Below are positions 51,903 through 60,966 of a stretch of 64,000 nt of DNA, piece by piece; positions within the stretch are counted from its first letter, which is position 1; every line of letters begins with the position of its first letter. Where the stretch lies: assembly GCA_000421065.1 (NCBI GenBank), contig ATWD01000002.1:682001-746000 (forward strand). Direction: 5' to 3'. A program made the position numbers and the translations under genes. Under the pieces are notes generated by a model that worked only from the letters and a program-made list of their open reading frames with translations, was not told the origin of the DNA and searched no databases. The stretch is from Acidobacteriaceae bacterium TAA 166 (GTDB taxonomy: Bacteria > Acidobacteriota > Terriglobia > Terriglobales > Acidobacteriaceae).

Positions 51903-53846
51903 TTACTGCTGCGGCGCGGGGGCCGGGGTCTGGGAAGACGGTGCCGGCGCAGGGGGCGGCGGGGGAGTGATGCCCTGCGGGGTCGCTCCCAGGGAGGGGT
52001 TGACCGTCGGATCGGGCGGAGGAGGGGGCGGAGGCGGAGTGACGGGTTTGTTCTGCAGCCGCTCCTTGGTCTCGCCCTTGGCGCGTTTCTTCTTTTTCCT
52101 GGTGGCCGTATCGCCGTTCAGGCCGAGCGGGGTGGACTGCTGGGCCACGTCCTGCTTCTCGGGCTCGGGGGCGGCCTTAGGCGTGAAGATCGCCTTTTGC
52201 GTATCTGTGGCCTTCTTCTTGGCTGCCTTGTCCGCGGCCTCGGTCTTGGCTCGGTAGCTGTAGCGGCTCTTACCCTCCGGGGCTTTGGGAGCCAGCGGGT
52301 CTGCGTTGTTGTCCGCTCCGGAGAGGACCTGCGTGGTGCTGTCGGTGGGGGCCATCGCGGCTCCGGGGGCGACCGCGTTGCCGGCATCGGCGGTCTGGGT
52401 CGAGGCAGCCTCGCCCTCGCCTGCTCCCACGGCAGTCTCCTGCGGTCCAGGCGGAAGCGTATTGCGCGGGGCCTGACCGAAGCGGATCTTCTCACGCTTG
52501 ATCTTCTTCGGCTTCGCCGTCGTGGCAGGCGTCGCAGTCTTGCTCGCGGCCGTCGAGGGGGTATTGGCCGAAGGCGTAGCATCCGTCGTCGCGTCCGAAG
52601 CTGTAGCGGGTGCGGTGGCGACGGCCGGGGTCGCGGCGGAGGCGTTGGTGGTCTTGCTCACGGTGGAGAAGCGGCCGCCGCGATCGAAGCGCTGCTTCTC
52701 CGTCGCCTTCTTCTTTTTGGGAGCCGGAGGAGCATAGGCGCTGAAGACCGGCTTGGTCTCGCGCGGACTGGCTCCGGTATCGACGAAGCCCGGCTTGATG
52801 TCGATAAAGGCCTCCTCGCGCAGCTTGGTGAGATAGGCGCGGAGGGCAGGCTGCATGGCCTGCATATAGATGGCCTCTTGAACCTGGGGCTCGATGTCCT
52901 TGAGCGGAGGAATGCCGGCCTCCTGGTGCTCGGTGACCTTGAGGATCACAAAGCCCTGACGGGTCCGGATAGGAGCGGTGACTCCCCCCGTGGGCAGCGA
53001 GAAGGTCTGATCTTCAAGTACCTTGGCGAGAGCTCCGCGCTTGAAGAGGCCGAGGTCGCCTCCCTGGGAAGCGGTCGGACCGCCGGAGTCGGCCTTGGCA
53101 AGATCGACGAAGTTACCGCCGGCCTTGATCTTGTCGGCGATGTCCTGAGCCTTGGCCAGAGCCTGCCCCACGACCGCCTCGGAGGCATCGGCGGGAGTGG
53201 GAACGAGGATCTCGCTCAAACGCAGCTGCTCGGGCTGGGCGAATTCGTTTTTATGGGCTTGGTAGTAGGTCTGCTCCTGCCCCTGGGTGGGCTGGATGTG
53301 GCGGCCCACCTCGTCACGAACGACCTGCTGGGTGAGGATGGAGTTCCTAATGTTGGCCTTGAAGTCTTCGTAGGAGTAGCCCTGCTGGCGAGCAGCCTTC
53401 TCGAGGTCGTCGAGCGAATCCATATGGTTCTGCTTGCGGATCTCGTCGAGGCGGCGGATGACCTCGGCGTCGGCGTTCAGGCCGAGCTCCTTGGCGCGCG
53501 AGAGCAGCAACTGCTGGTCGATCATGTCGCGCAGAAGATTTTTCTGCCGGTCGGCAGCCTCTTCGGGAGAGGCCTGATTCTGCTGGTTCTCCTGCACAAG
53601 CTGCTGGACGCTGCGCTCCATGTCGGCGCGGCCGATGATCTGGTCGTTGACGCGGGCGACGACGTCCTCCACCACCACGCCGTTGGGGGTGATGGGCGTG
53701 GGAGACGGCAGGGTGATCTGCTGCTGGGGAGCATTGGGCATGGCGATCGGGCTTTGATACCGCGGGGCCTGCGCCAGCGCCGCAACCGGCAGGATCAGCA
53801 GGGTGTACCTGCAGGCTGCCTTGAACTGCGAAATTCGAAAGGTCAT
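51903..53846 (-). CDS. SurA-like periplasmic peptidyl-prolyl isomerase with a long low-complexity tail
   Basis: A roughly 647-residue exported chaperone. The start is ATG 53846 (MTFRISQFKAAC...) or GTG 53852. After the signal peptide, residues about 55-185 match the SurA N-terminal domain (VVEDVVARVNDQIIGRADMERSV). A parvulin domain spans about 210-320: RLSEILVPTP, FVDLAKADSGGPTASQGGDLGLFKRG and TRQGFVILKVTEH. The last 260 residues are Ala/Thr/Lys/Pro-rich with a run of nine prolines, unlike enterobacterial SurA. It should help outer-membrane proteins such as the TonB receptors fold. It is divergent from the Ctp protease gene. Confidence 0.88.
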   Translation of the reverse strand: MTFRISQFKAACRYTLLILPVAALAQAPRYQSPIAMPNAPQQQITLPSPTPITPNGVVVEDVVARVNDQIIGRADMERSVQQLVQENQQNQASPEEAADRQKNLLRDMIDQQLLLSRAKELGLNADAEVIRRLDEIRKQNHMDSLDDLEKAARQQGYSYEDFKANIRNSILTQQVVRDEVGRHIQPTQGQEQTYYQAHKNEFAQPEQLRLSEILVPTPADASEAVVGQALAKAQDIADKIKAGGNFVDLAKADSGGPTASQGGDLGLFKRGALAKVLEDQTFSLPTGGVTAPIRTRQGFVILKVTEHQEAGIPPLKDIEPQVQEAIYMQAMQPALRAYLTKLREEAFIDIKPGFVDTGASPRETKPVFSAYAPPAPKKKKATEKQRFDRGGRFSTVSKTTNASAATPAVATAPATASDATTDATPSANTPSTAASKTATPATTAKPKKIKREKIRFGQAPRNTLPPGPQETAVGAGEGEAASTQTADAGNAVAPGAAMAPTDSTTQVLSGADNNADPLAPKAPEGKSRYSYRAKTEAADKAAKKKATDTQKAIFTPKAAPEPEKQDVAQQSTPLGLNGDTATRKKKKRAKGETKERLQNKPVTPPPPPPPPDPTVNPSLGATPQGITPPPPPAPAPSSQTPAPAPQQ

Positions 53847-54145
53847 CGTCACTCGTTATCTTTGCAACTTCGGCCACGCTCGCTCTCCGGAATTAGACCA
53901 GGACCGAAGAGCGGACAGTATCCGCGTCCCCTCATTCTACCCGCAGGGCGCAGAAGAGGCGAATCGGCGGAGTCAGCTTCCGGGGTCCTCGAATCCGAAG
54001 TTCAAACTGGGAGTTCACAGGGGTTAGGCTTACCTGCCGGTGCTATACTCCGTCTCACTGGAAGGCGTATCTTGAAGGTGCGTCTTTTAATGCGTCTTCG
54101 CGCAGATTTTCTCTGCGCTCTCGCTTCTCCGAGGTTACCGAATCG

Positions 54146-55774
54146 ATGGCACCCCGCACACGCCGCGCCCTTTTCTCCGTCACCGTATTTCTGGCCACCT
54201 GTGGAGTGGCCGGAACGCTGATCAACCAGAGGGTCGCCGCTCAGGCCCAGACGGACGAGTCAACCCTGCGCGACAGCCTGCGCAGCTTCACCAATGTCTA
54301 CTCCCTGGTGGAGCAGAACTATGCCGATAAGATCAACGGCGACAAGGCCGATAAGGCGATCTACGACGGCGCGATTCCGGGCATGCTGCATGTGCTCGAT
54401 CCTCACTCAAACTTCTACGATCCCAAGGCCTACGCGCAGATGCGCGAGGACCAGCACGGACGCTATTACGGCGTGGGCATGACTATCCAGCCGCAGCCGG
54501 ATGCAACGGCCAAGAACGGCACCAAGATCGTGGTGCTCTATCCGTTCGAGGGGACGCCGGCGTACAAGGCGGGTATCCGGCCGGGCGACGTGATCATGGC
54601 CGTCGACGGCAAGAGCACCGAGGGCATGGATTCGCTCGGGGTCTCGACCATGCTGAAGGGCGCTCGTAACACGCACGTCGAGGTGACGATCGGACGTGAA
54701 GGTTCAGCCAAGCCTCTAACCTTCGACCTGGTGCGCGACGAGGTCTCGCGTCCCTCAGTCGACCTGGCCTTCCTGATCAAGCCGGGCGTCGGCTACATGC
54801 ATGTCACCAACTTCATGGAGACCACCAGCCGCGAGGTAGGGGATGCCATCGAGAAATTCGGCACCATCAATGGTCTGGTCATCGACCTGCGCGGCAATCC
54901 CGGCGGCCTGCTGAACGAGGCCGTCAATATGAGCGACAAGTTTCTGCAGAAGGGCCAGATCGTGGTCTCGCAGAAGGGACGCGCCTTCCCCGACCAGGTC
55001 TATCGCGCGGCGCACGGATCGGACCTGAAATATCCGATCGTGGTGCTTGTGAACCGTAACACAGCCTCGGCGGCGGAGATCGTCTCGGGAGCCCTGCAGG
55101 ATCACGACCGCGCCCTGGTCGTGGGGGAGACGACCTTCGGCAAGGGACTCGTCCAGACGGTCTTTCAGGTGTCGGAGAACACGGGCCTGGCGCTGACGAC
55201 GTATCACTACTACACGCCCTCGGGACGCCTGATCCAGCGCAACTACAACAACGTCTCGCTGTACGACTACTACTACGTGCGCGATCCTTCGACCAAGCCC
55301 AAGGACAAGAGCAATCTCGAGGTGAAGCTGACGGATTCGGGCCGCACGGTGTACGGTGGCGGCGGAATCACTCCGGACGAGGCGATCGACAATGTGAAGT
55401 CGAACCGCTTCCAGGACACGCTGCTGCAGCACTACGCGTTCTTCAACTTCAGCAAACACTATCTGGCGACGCATGGTTCGGTACCGAAGGACTTTACCGT
55501 GGACGACGCGGTGCTGCAGGAGTTCAAGAACTTTCTGAAGTCGCCCGCCGAAAACGTGGAGTTTACCGATCAGGACATCGCCGGAGTGCAGGACTGGCTC
55601 AAGCAGAGCATCAAGAGCGACCTGTTTACCTCGCAGTTCGGCCAGATGGAGGGGCTGAAGGTGCGGGCCGAGTGGGATCCTCAGATCGCCAAGGCGGTCA
55701 CCTTCCTGCCCGAGGCGCAGACGCTTCAGGATCATCTGAAGCTGGCGCAAAAGACGGCTCCCGCGACCCACTGA
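54146..55774 (+). CDS. ctpA: C-terminal processing serine protease (S41)
   Basis: A 542-residue periplasmic S41 protease with an N-terminal signal/anchor (residues 7-33). A PDZ domain covers about 105-195 (YYGVGMTIQ, AGIRPGDVIMAVDG). The catalytic dyad is Ser308 in NTASAAEIVSGAL and Lys333 in FGKGLVQT, with GLVIDLRGNPGGLL before it. Such proteases trim C termini of periplasmic proteins and affect cell-wall hydrolases. The C-terminal 130 residues form the helical domain of the family. A TATACT -10 box near 54042 may drive it, and it is followed by a perfect terminator. Confidence 0.95.
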   Translation: MAPRTRRALFSVTVFLATCGVAGTLINQRVAAQAQTDESTLRDSLRSFTNVYSLVEQNYADKINGDKADKAIYDGAIPGMLHVLDPHSNFYDPKAYAQMREDQHGRYYGVGMTIQPQPDATAKNGTKIVVLYPFEGTPAYKAGIRPGDVIMAVDGKSTEGMDSLGVSTMLKGARNTHVEVTIGREGSAKPLTFDLVRDEVSRPSVDLAFLIKPGVGYMHVTNFMETTSREVGDAIEKFGTINGLVIDLRGNPGGLLNEAVNMSDKFLQKGQIVVSQKGRAFPDQVYRAAHGSDLKYPIVVLVNRNTASAAEIVSGALQDHDRALVVGETTFGKGLVQTVFQVSENTGLALTTYHYYTPSGRLIQRNYNNVSLYDYYYVRDPSTKPKDKSNLEVKLTDSGRTVYGGGGITPDEAIDNVKSNRFQDTLLQHYAFFNFSKHYLATHGSVPKDFTVDDAVLQEFKNFLKSPAENVEFTDQDIAGVQDWLKQSIKSDLFTSQFGQMEGLKVRAEWDPQIAKAVTFLPEAQTLQDHLKLAQKTAPATH

Positions 55775-55796
55775 TCTCCTCCTTCCGGGCAACATG

Positions 55797-55832
55797 AACC
55801 GCCTGTGCAATGCGATGGCACAGGCGGTTTTT
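55797..55832 (+). terminator. Intrinsic terminator of the ctp gene
   Basis: Perfect 12-bp stem AACCGCCTGTGC (55797-55808) / GCACAGGCGGTT (55818-55829), followed by TTT. It shows that the in-frame ATG at 55794 is not the start of the next gene. Confidence 0.9.
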
Positions 55833-55853
55833 CTGTTCGCCGGAGCGACTATC

Positions 55854-56660
55854 ATGGTGTGCATGAAGACGCTGGCGATTCTCTCCGGAGCGATCATGGC
55901 CGCCTTCCTTCTACCGTCGGGGATGAGAGGGCAGATGCTTTCGATCGAAGGAACGGCCACGTATCAGGAGCAGACGACTCTGCCTGCGGACGCAATCTTC
56001 GAGGCAACGCTCGAAGATGTGTCGCGCGCGGATGCTCCCGCCGAGAGGCTTGGGCAGGCGCACATCGAGCAGCCGGGCGCTCCTCCTCTTCACTTCAGCA
56101 TTCAATATGATCCCGCGCAGGTGCAGCCGAACCATGTGTATGCGGTGCGGGCCCACATCAGCTCCGGCGGACGCCTGCTGTTCACGACCAACCAGAGGTA
56201 TCAGGTGCTGACGCTGGGCCATGGCAGCGAGATCGGATCGATGAGCCTACACAGGGTGGAGGGTTCGACGGCTGCAGGCTCAGGCAGTAGCGCCGCGGCC
56301 AAGGTCCGGCTTCGTGAGACTTACTGGAAGCTGGTGCAGGTCGGCGATCGCCCGGTCGGCGCGGGCGATACCCAGCAGGAGGCGAATCTGGTCTTCCACA
56401 GCGAGAGTGGCCGCCTGACCGGGTCGGGCGGATGCAATCGCCTGATGGGAAGCTACATCGCGGAAGGAAGCTCGCTGCACTTCAACGGTGTGGCTTCGAC
56501 GCGCATGGCGTGTGCTCACAGGACCGAGATCGAGACGAGCTTTCTGGAAGCTCTCGAGCACGTTCGCAGCTGGAAGATCGCAGGCCAGCAGCTCGATTTG
56601 ACGGATGAGAGCGGACGATCGCTGGTGAAGTTTGTGATGGGAGCGCCGAAGGCGAGGTAA
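55854..56660 (+). CDS. Exported YbaY-like / META (DUF306) domain protein
   Basis: A 268-residue exported protein. ATG at 55854 is supported by GGAG 8 nt upstream and gives a signal peptide ending near MRGQ. Residues about 30-135 match the YbaY/type III pilotin-like domain (EGTATYQEQTTLPADAIFEATLED, HFSIQYDPAQVQPNHVYAVRA split by strands). Residues about 160-265 form a META/HslJ domain: YWKLVQVGDRPV, GRLTGSGGCNRLMGSYIAEG and STRMACAH with the conserved MAC. The E. coli relative HslJ is linked to heat and novobiocin tolerance. The actual role is unknown. Confidence 0.85.
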   Translation: MVCMKTLAILSGAIMAAFLLPSGMRGQMLSIEGTATYQEQTTLPADAIFEATLEDVSRADAPAERLGQAHIEQPGAPPLHFSIQYDPAQVQPNHVYAVRAHISSGGRLLFTTNQRYQVLTLGHGSEIGSMSLHRVEGSTAAGSGSSAAAKVRLRETYWKLVQVGDRPVGAGDTQQEANLVFHSESGRLTGSGGCNRLMGSYIAEGSSLHFNGVASTRMACAHRTEIETSFLEALEHVRSWKIAGQQLDLTDESGRSLVKFVMGAPKAR

Positions 56661-56673
56661 GGGGTCGATCTTG

Positions 56674-56745
56674 AGCGGGAGACGGGGATCGAACCCGCAA
56701 CCAACGGCTTGGGAAGCCGCTACTCTACCATTGAGCTACTCCCGC
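56674..56745 (-). tRNA. tRNA-Gly (anticodon CCC)
   Basis: The minus strand folds as a cloverleaf: acceptor GCGGGAG/CTCCCGC, D arm TAGCTCAATGGTAGA, anticodon stem GCGGC/GCCGT with loop TTCCCAA (anticodon CCC, reading GGG) and T arm GCGGGTTCGATCCCCGT. The discriminator is U, as usual for tRNA-Gly. CCA is not encoded. Confidence 0.96.
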
Positions 56746-56817
56746 GTACTGGACGATTATAACTCTGATCTGTGCGCCGTGTGGCCTGTTTGAACGGCTT
56801 CTTCTTCGCGAGAGAAG

Positions 56818-59142
56818 CTAGGGCCGCTCGGGCCAGGAGTGGCGCGGATAGCGGCACATCAGCTCGCGGCGAACCTGCGGGTAAAGCCGCTCCCAGAAGC
56901 CGGCTAGGTCGGTGGTGGTCTGCACGGCCCGATGATTTGGCGCGAGAAGATGCGCGACGACCGCGGTGCGGTCGGGGCCTATGCGTGGAGTCTCCCGCAT
57001 GCCGAAGAAGTCCTGCAGGGGCGAGGCAATCCAGGGCGGCTTGCCCTGTTCGTAGTGGACACGGGTCTGGCGGCCTGCCTGAAGACGAATGCTGGCGGGT
57101 GCGAGCTGGTTGAGCAGGCGCATGTCGACGCTCTGCTCGAGGAGTGGAAGAAGATTCTTTGCCGCGGAGCGGAGGTCGGCGAAGCTGTGCAGGCCGAGGC
57201 AAAGCTGACGGAGCGCGGCGTCGAGGCCGGGCGCGGGGAGGCCGGCGAAGGCGAGCCGCGCGGAAGATCCTTCGAGCGCCTCGCGATCGATGAACTGCTC
57301 GATGCCGGTCTCGATGGCCTTCTGGGCGAGCAGATCGGCTGCCTCGGGCTCGGGCGCGTTGCCTCGGGACTCCTCGAGGACGAGCTTGTCGTAGACGAGG
57401 GCGCTGACCTTCTCGACGCGCTCGGAAGCGCGGTTCCAAGTGATGGAGGTCTGCTCTTCGACGCGCTCGGGAAAGAGGTCGAGCAGCCACTCGGGCTCGA
57501 CCCGCGCTGTCATGCGGATGAGCGGCATGGCATTCTCGGCGCGGTCCTCGGCGTCGAGCGCGAGCATGAAGTCGTAGGTGGGCGGAGCTCCTGCGGTTTC
57601 GGCAGCCACGCCGTTCGAGAGCAGGACCTGGTTGCCGGTTCGCCTGCGGGCGACGCGGTCGGGAAAGCCGGCGAGAAGCGAGAGCAGAAGAACGTCATCG
57701 TCGTGACTCGACTGTCGTGAAGGACGGGCCATGCGCAGAAGTTGGTCGATGTGCTGGCGCAGGCGCGGGTCGGGGGGAAGATCCATGGCGGCGAGCAGGT
57801 CGTTCTTCTCGCTTCGGTCTCCCAGGCTGAGCAGTGCCGCGGCGGCGCAGCCTTCTTCTCCCACGCCGCGGTCGAGAGATTCTACGAGGAATCGCGAGAG
57901 GCGCGGAGGCAAAGGGTAACGCACGAGGCGCTGCGCCATGCTGCTGTCGTTGGCCCCGATGCGGTCGAGCAGAGACTCGGCGCTCAGCACCGCCTCTTGC
58001 GGCGGAGCGTCGAGCCAGTCGATCTTGCCGAGGTGCTCGATCTGCATGGCGCGAAGGGTGAGCAGGAGCTGAGAGAGATCGCTGCGGGCGATCTCGGGGG
58101 TGTCGTGCTCGGGCCGGCGCAGGAAGTCTTCCTCGGGGTAGAGACGGAGGACCTGTCCGGGGCCGGTTCGTCCGGCACGCCCGGCGCGCTGCGTGGCCGA
58201 CGAACGGCTGATGCGGCCAACGGTAAGCGTGGGCAGGCCGGTCCAGGGCGAGTAGGCTGCGAAGCGAGCGAGCCCGGAGTCGATCACAGCAGTCACCCCT
58301 TCGACCGTGACGGAGCTCTCGGCGACGTTGGTCGCGAGGATCAGCTTGCGCTCGGGTGAAGGAGAGACGGCGCGGTCCTGCTCGGTCGGGGAGAGATCGC
58401 CGTGAAGCGGAAGGACGAGCAAGCCGCGCATCCGCGCCACGGCCTCGCACTCCCGCATGGAGCGGCGGATCTCGGCGATACCGGGGAGGAAGGCGAGGAT
58501 GTTGCCGGTGTGCCGCTCGACGTGAAGCAGCTCGACGGCTCGCTTCACCTGGACGTGGAGAGGGTCGGAAGAATATGGAAGATGGCGGATGGAGAGATCG
58601 AAGAGGCGGCCTTCGGAGCGAAGAATAGGGCAGCTGTCGAGGTAGCAAGCGATGGGGGAGGCATCGAGCGTCGCCGACATGACGAGGATACGCAGCTCAG
58701 GGCGAGACCGCTGCAGACGCTTGAGCAGGGCGAGTGCGAGGTCGCTGTCGAGATGGCGTTCGTGAAACTCGTCCAGCACCACGGCGTCGACGCCCTGGAG
58801 CGATGGATCGGAGATAAGACGACGCGTGAGAATACCCTCGGTGAGGAAGCGCAGGCGCGTGCGGAGACCGATCTTTTCCTCGAAGCGGACCTGATACCCG
58901 ACGGTTCCGCCGGGTTCTTCTCCAAGCTCCCAGGCGACGCGTCGGGCCGCCATGCGCGCGGCGATGCGGCGAGGCTCCAGTACGAGAATATCTCCCGGAA
59001 GCAGGCCGAGCAGAGCGGGAGGAACGCGTGTGGTCTTGCCTGCCCCGGGAGGAGCTTCAAGGACAAGGTTGGGGGTGCGCTGCAGGGAGGTAAGGAGCTC
59101 CGGCAGAATCGCATCGACTGGAAGTGCCGGGCCTCGACTCAC
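56818..59142 (-). CDS. hrpB: ATP-dependent helicase HrpB
   Basis: A 774-residue DEAH-type helicase. Motif I is APPGAGKTTR (residues 30-39), motif Ia LVLEPRRIAARMAARRVA, motif II DEFHERH from residue 124, motif III MSATLD, motif V LATNVAESSVT and motif VI QRAGRAGRTGPG. The C-terminal HrpB-specific domain includes the TRVHYEQGKPPWIASPLQDFFGM stretch split around residues 710-735. Its cellular role is not well defined in bacteria, and RNA processing is the general expectation. It lies downstream of the SYLF gene's terminator and runs toward tRNA-Gly. Confidence 0.95.
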   Translation of the reverse strand: MSRGPALPVDAILPELLTSLQRTPNLVLEAPPGAGKTTRVPPALLGLLPGDILVLEPRRIAARMAARRVAWELGEEPGGTVGYQVRFEEKIGLRTRLRFLTEGILTRRLISDPSLQGVDAVVLDEFHERHLDSDLALALLKRLQRSRPELRILVMSATLDASPIACYLDSCPILRSEGRLFDLSIRHLPYSSDPLHVQVKRAVELLHVERHTGNILAFLPGIAEIRRSMRECEAVARMRGLLVLPLHGDLSPTEQDRAVSPSPERKLILATNVAESSVTVEGVTAVIDSGLARFAAYSPWTGLPTLTVGRISRSSATQRAGRAGRTGPGQVLRLYPEEDFLRRPEHDTPEIARSDLSQLLLTLRAMQIEHLGKIDWLDAPPQEAVLSAESLLDRIGANDSSMAQRLVRYPLPPRLSRFLVESLDRGVGEEGCAAAALLSLGDRSEKNDLLAAMDLPPDPRLRQHIDQLLRMARPSRQSSHDDDVLLLSLLAGFPDRVARRRTGNQVLLSNGVAAETAGAPPTYDFMLALDAEDRAENAMPLIRMTARVEPEWLLDLFPERVEEQTSITWNRASERVEKVSALVYDKLVLEESRGNAPEPEAADLLAQKAIETGIEQFIDREALEGSSARLAFAGLPAPGLDAALRQLCLGLHSFADLRSAAKNLLPLLEQSVDMRLLNQLAPASIRLQAGRQTRVHYEQGKPPWIASPLQDFFGMRETPRIGPDRTAVVAHLLAPNHRAVQTTTDLAGFWERLYPQVRRELMCRYPRHSWPERP

Positions 59143-59211
59143 TCTTCTGATCGAAACACGGCGTTTCCCGCGCCGTCAATTACGGAGGAGGCCTGACAAG
59201 GGATTGTCTTA

Positions 59212-59256
59212 AAAACCTCCGGGATGCGAAAGGATCGCATCCCGGAGGTTTTCTTT
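59212..59256. terminator. Strong bidirectional intrinsic terminator
   Basis: An 18-bp perfect stem: AAAACCTCC-GGGATGCGA (59212-59229) pairs with 59235-59252, around a 5-nt loop. T-rich sequence follows on the plus strand (TTTTCTTTCTTTT) and TTTTT on the minus strand. It ends the SYLF gene and insulates hrpB. Confidence 0.92.
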
Positions 59257-59271
59257 CTTTTACTGCAGTGA

Positions 59272-59970
59272 CTACTTATCGATATGACGAGGGGTCTTTT
59301 TGGTCAGCAAGGCGATGAGAGGAGCTGCCGATGCCGGAGCTTTGGCCTTACCGCCGTAAACGATATCGGTGGCGGAGAGCTCCTGCCCGTAGAGAGATTT
59401 GTTAGCTCCATCGTCAGAGCGCATGGTCGATCCCGCCAGCGAGATGCCTGCAAAGACGCCGCGAGCGCGCGACCAGGAGAGAATCTGCGCCTTCAAAACG
59501 GCATCGGTCTCGGCGCTGGCGTTGCGGCCCACAGGCCCCGCCGCGATCGAAGCATCGCCACCGAGCTTTACCTTGCTGGTCATTACGGATTTCGCCCCCT
59601 GATCATTCATCACAAGGAGAACGAAATCGGTCGCCTGGCCGCCGACCTGGAAGCCGAAGCTGGCGCCCTCAAGGGCATACATCGCGGGGGCGCTCCAGGG
59701 ACCATTGTGGTTGGCTCCGGTGCGGCAGGTAATCAGACCACGGCCGTAGCTTCCGCCGACGATAAATGCGCCCTTCTTCACCGAGGGATACACCACAACA
59801 CACTCCGACTTATCCAGAAGGTCCTGCGGAATTCCCTTATCGGGCGTGCCAAGAATCTCTTTAAGAACATTGTAGGAGGCAGTGATACGCTCCTGCTCGG
59901 TCGATTGAGCCTGAGCGGCCATAGGGAGGGCCAGCGTCAAGCTCAGCGATAGGCATGCAATTCGTTTCAT
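59272..59970 (-). CDS. SYLF/YSC84-domain lipid-binding-like exported protein
   Basis: A 232-residue protein with a signal peptide (to about residue 22, AQAQ). The SYLF domain is recognised from IPQDLLDKSECVVVYPSVKKG split before AFIVGGSYGRGLITCR, then WSAPAMYALEGASFGFQVGGQ and TDFVLLVMNDQGAKS, and the closing ARGVFAGISLAGSTMRSDDGAN split. The eukaryotic domain binds phosphoinositides. Bacterial exported versions have no established function. Confidence 0.9.
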   Translation of the reverse strand: MKRIACLSLSLTLALPMAAQAQSTEQERITASYNVLKEILGTPDKGIPQDLLDKSECVVVYPSVKKGAFIVGGSYGRGLITCRTGANHNGPWSAPAMYALEGASFGFQVGGQATDFVLLVMNDQGAKSVMTSKVKLGGDASIAAGPVGRNASAETDAVLKAQILSWSRARGVFAGISLAGSTMRSDDGANKSLYGQELSATDIVYGGKAKAPASAAPLIALLTKKTPRHIDK

Positions 59971-60029
59971 CTCTTTCTCCTTACATTCTTCCAGCGTTCT
60001 GCAGCTTGTCTTGCCAGGAGACTTCTGAG

Positions 60030-60110
60030 CTTTTCAGTCGAGGCTAACCAGGACTGTCGAGGCTAAAGTCGAAGCTAGCCGGGACCTACTGATTCCCATC
60101 AGCCTCGAAA
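60030..60110. repeat. Short direct repeats
   Basis: GTCGAGGCTAA occurs twice (about 60037-60047 and 60057-60067), with a third diverged unit GTCGAAGCTAGC after it and an inverted TCAGCCTCGA just beyond. They lie in the intergenic region between the SYLF and SDR genes. Confidence 0.4.
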
Positions 60111-60182
60111 CCCTTGATCTCCAGCTCCTTGAATTACGACGTATCTTTTTTTGTTTCAGTTGCTTTACGGGATACCTCTTCT

Positions 60183-60902
60183 TCAACTCTCTCCGTAGAC
60201 GGGGATCGAGGCTCCATGCACGACCTTTCCTGCGGGGCTGGCGAGAAACAGGATGACGCGTGCGATCTCCTCGGGCCTGGGCCACTTGGCAAAGTCAGAG
60301 CCCGGCATCGCATCCCGGTTCGGCTCCGTATCGATGACGCTGGGAAGGATTGAGTTTACGCGTACGCCGCTGCCCTTCACATCGGCCGCGAGGCAGTCCA
60401 TCAGGGCGACGGCAGCCGCCTTGGAGGCTGCATAGGCAGAGGCTCCAGCGGCATGATCGAGGGCGGCCTTGGCCGCGACGTTGATCAGCACTCCGCTCTT
60501 CTGCTTCAGCATGACCGGAACAGCTGTCCGGGCCAGCACGAAGCCGGAGCGCAGATTGAGATCGAGCATCCTCTCGAAGACCTTCGGCTCAATCTCCCAC
60601 GCCTTCACCCCGCCCGCATAGGCTCCCACGGTGTTGACCACAACATCCAGGCGACCGTGCCGCAAGACCAGGGACTGGACAAACTCATCCATTGCAGAGG
60701 AGTCCGTTACATCGATTGCTGCCCCGTGGAGATGGTCGGCATGGGCAGTCGCTGCGTCCTTCAGAGCTTCGAACTCCTTCTGCTGACGATAGGTAACCAA
60801 TACAGTCGCGCCATCTTCCAGAAACCGGAGGCTTACGCTGTGGCCGAGGCCGCCCGTTCCTCCCGTCACCAGAACCACCTTGTCTCGAAAATCAATCTCC
60901 AT
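60183..60902 (-). CDS. Short-chain dehydrogenase/reductase lacking the usual catalytic Ser
   Basis: A 239-residue Rossmann oxidoreductase. ATG 60902 is chosen because AGGAGA lies 8 nt upstream; the frame is open farther up. The cofactor motif is VTGGTGGLG (residues 12-20), with NTVGAYAGG at 90-98 and the YAASK active-site motif with Tyr157 and Lys161. The Ser normally 13 residues before Tyr is Ala144, in a segment VAAKAALDHAAGASAY that recalls quinoid dihydropteridine reductase (AKAALDGTPG). The substrate is unknown. It is divergent from the flavoprotein gene, with 64 bp between starts. Confidence 0.87.
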   Translation of the reverse strand: MEIDFRDKVVLVTGGTGGLGHSVSLRFLEDGATVLVTYRQQKEFEALKDAATAHADHLHGAAIDVTDSSAMDEFVQSLVLRHGRLDVVVNTVGAYAGGVKAWEIEPKVFERMLDLNLRSGFVLARTAVPVMLKQKSGVLINVAAKAALDHAAGASAYAASKAAAVALMDCLAADVKGSGVRVNSILPSVIDTEPNRDAMPGSDFAKWPRPEEIARVILFLASPAGKVVHGASIPVYGES

Positions 60903-60966
60903 CTGTCGTTCTCCTTTTTGATTCTTCACAGGCATCTCACGTGAGCCTGCTGGTAGTCTCCCATCT

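Noticed and set aside
51888..54221. A 777-codon plus-strand open frame rich in Gly and Arg
   Set aside because: Antisense shadow of the SurA-like gene's low-complexity tail. It shows no domain motifs and crosses into the ctp gene.
55794..55853. N-terminal extension of the YbaY/META protein
   Set aside because: These codons are the perfect terminator hairpin of the preceding ctp gene.
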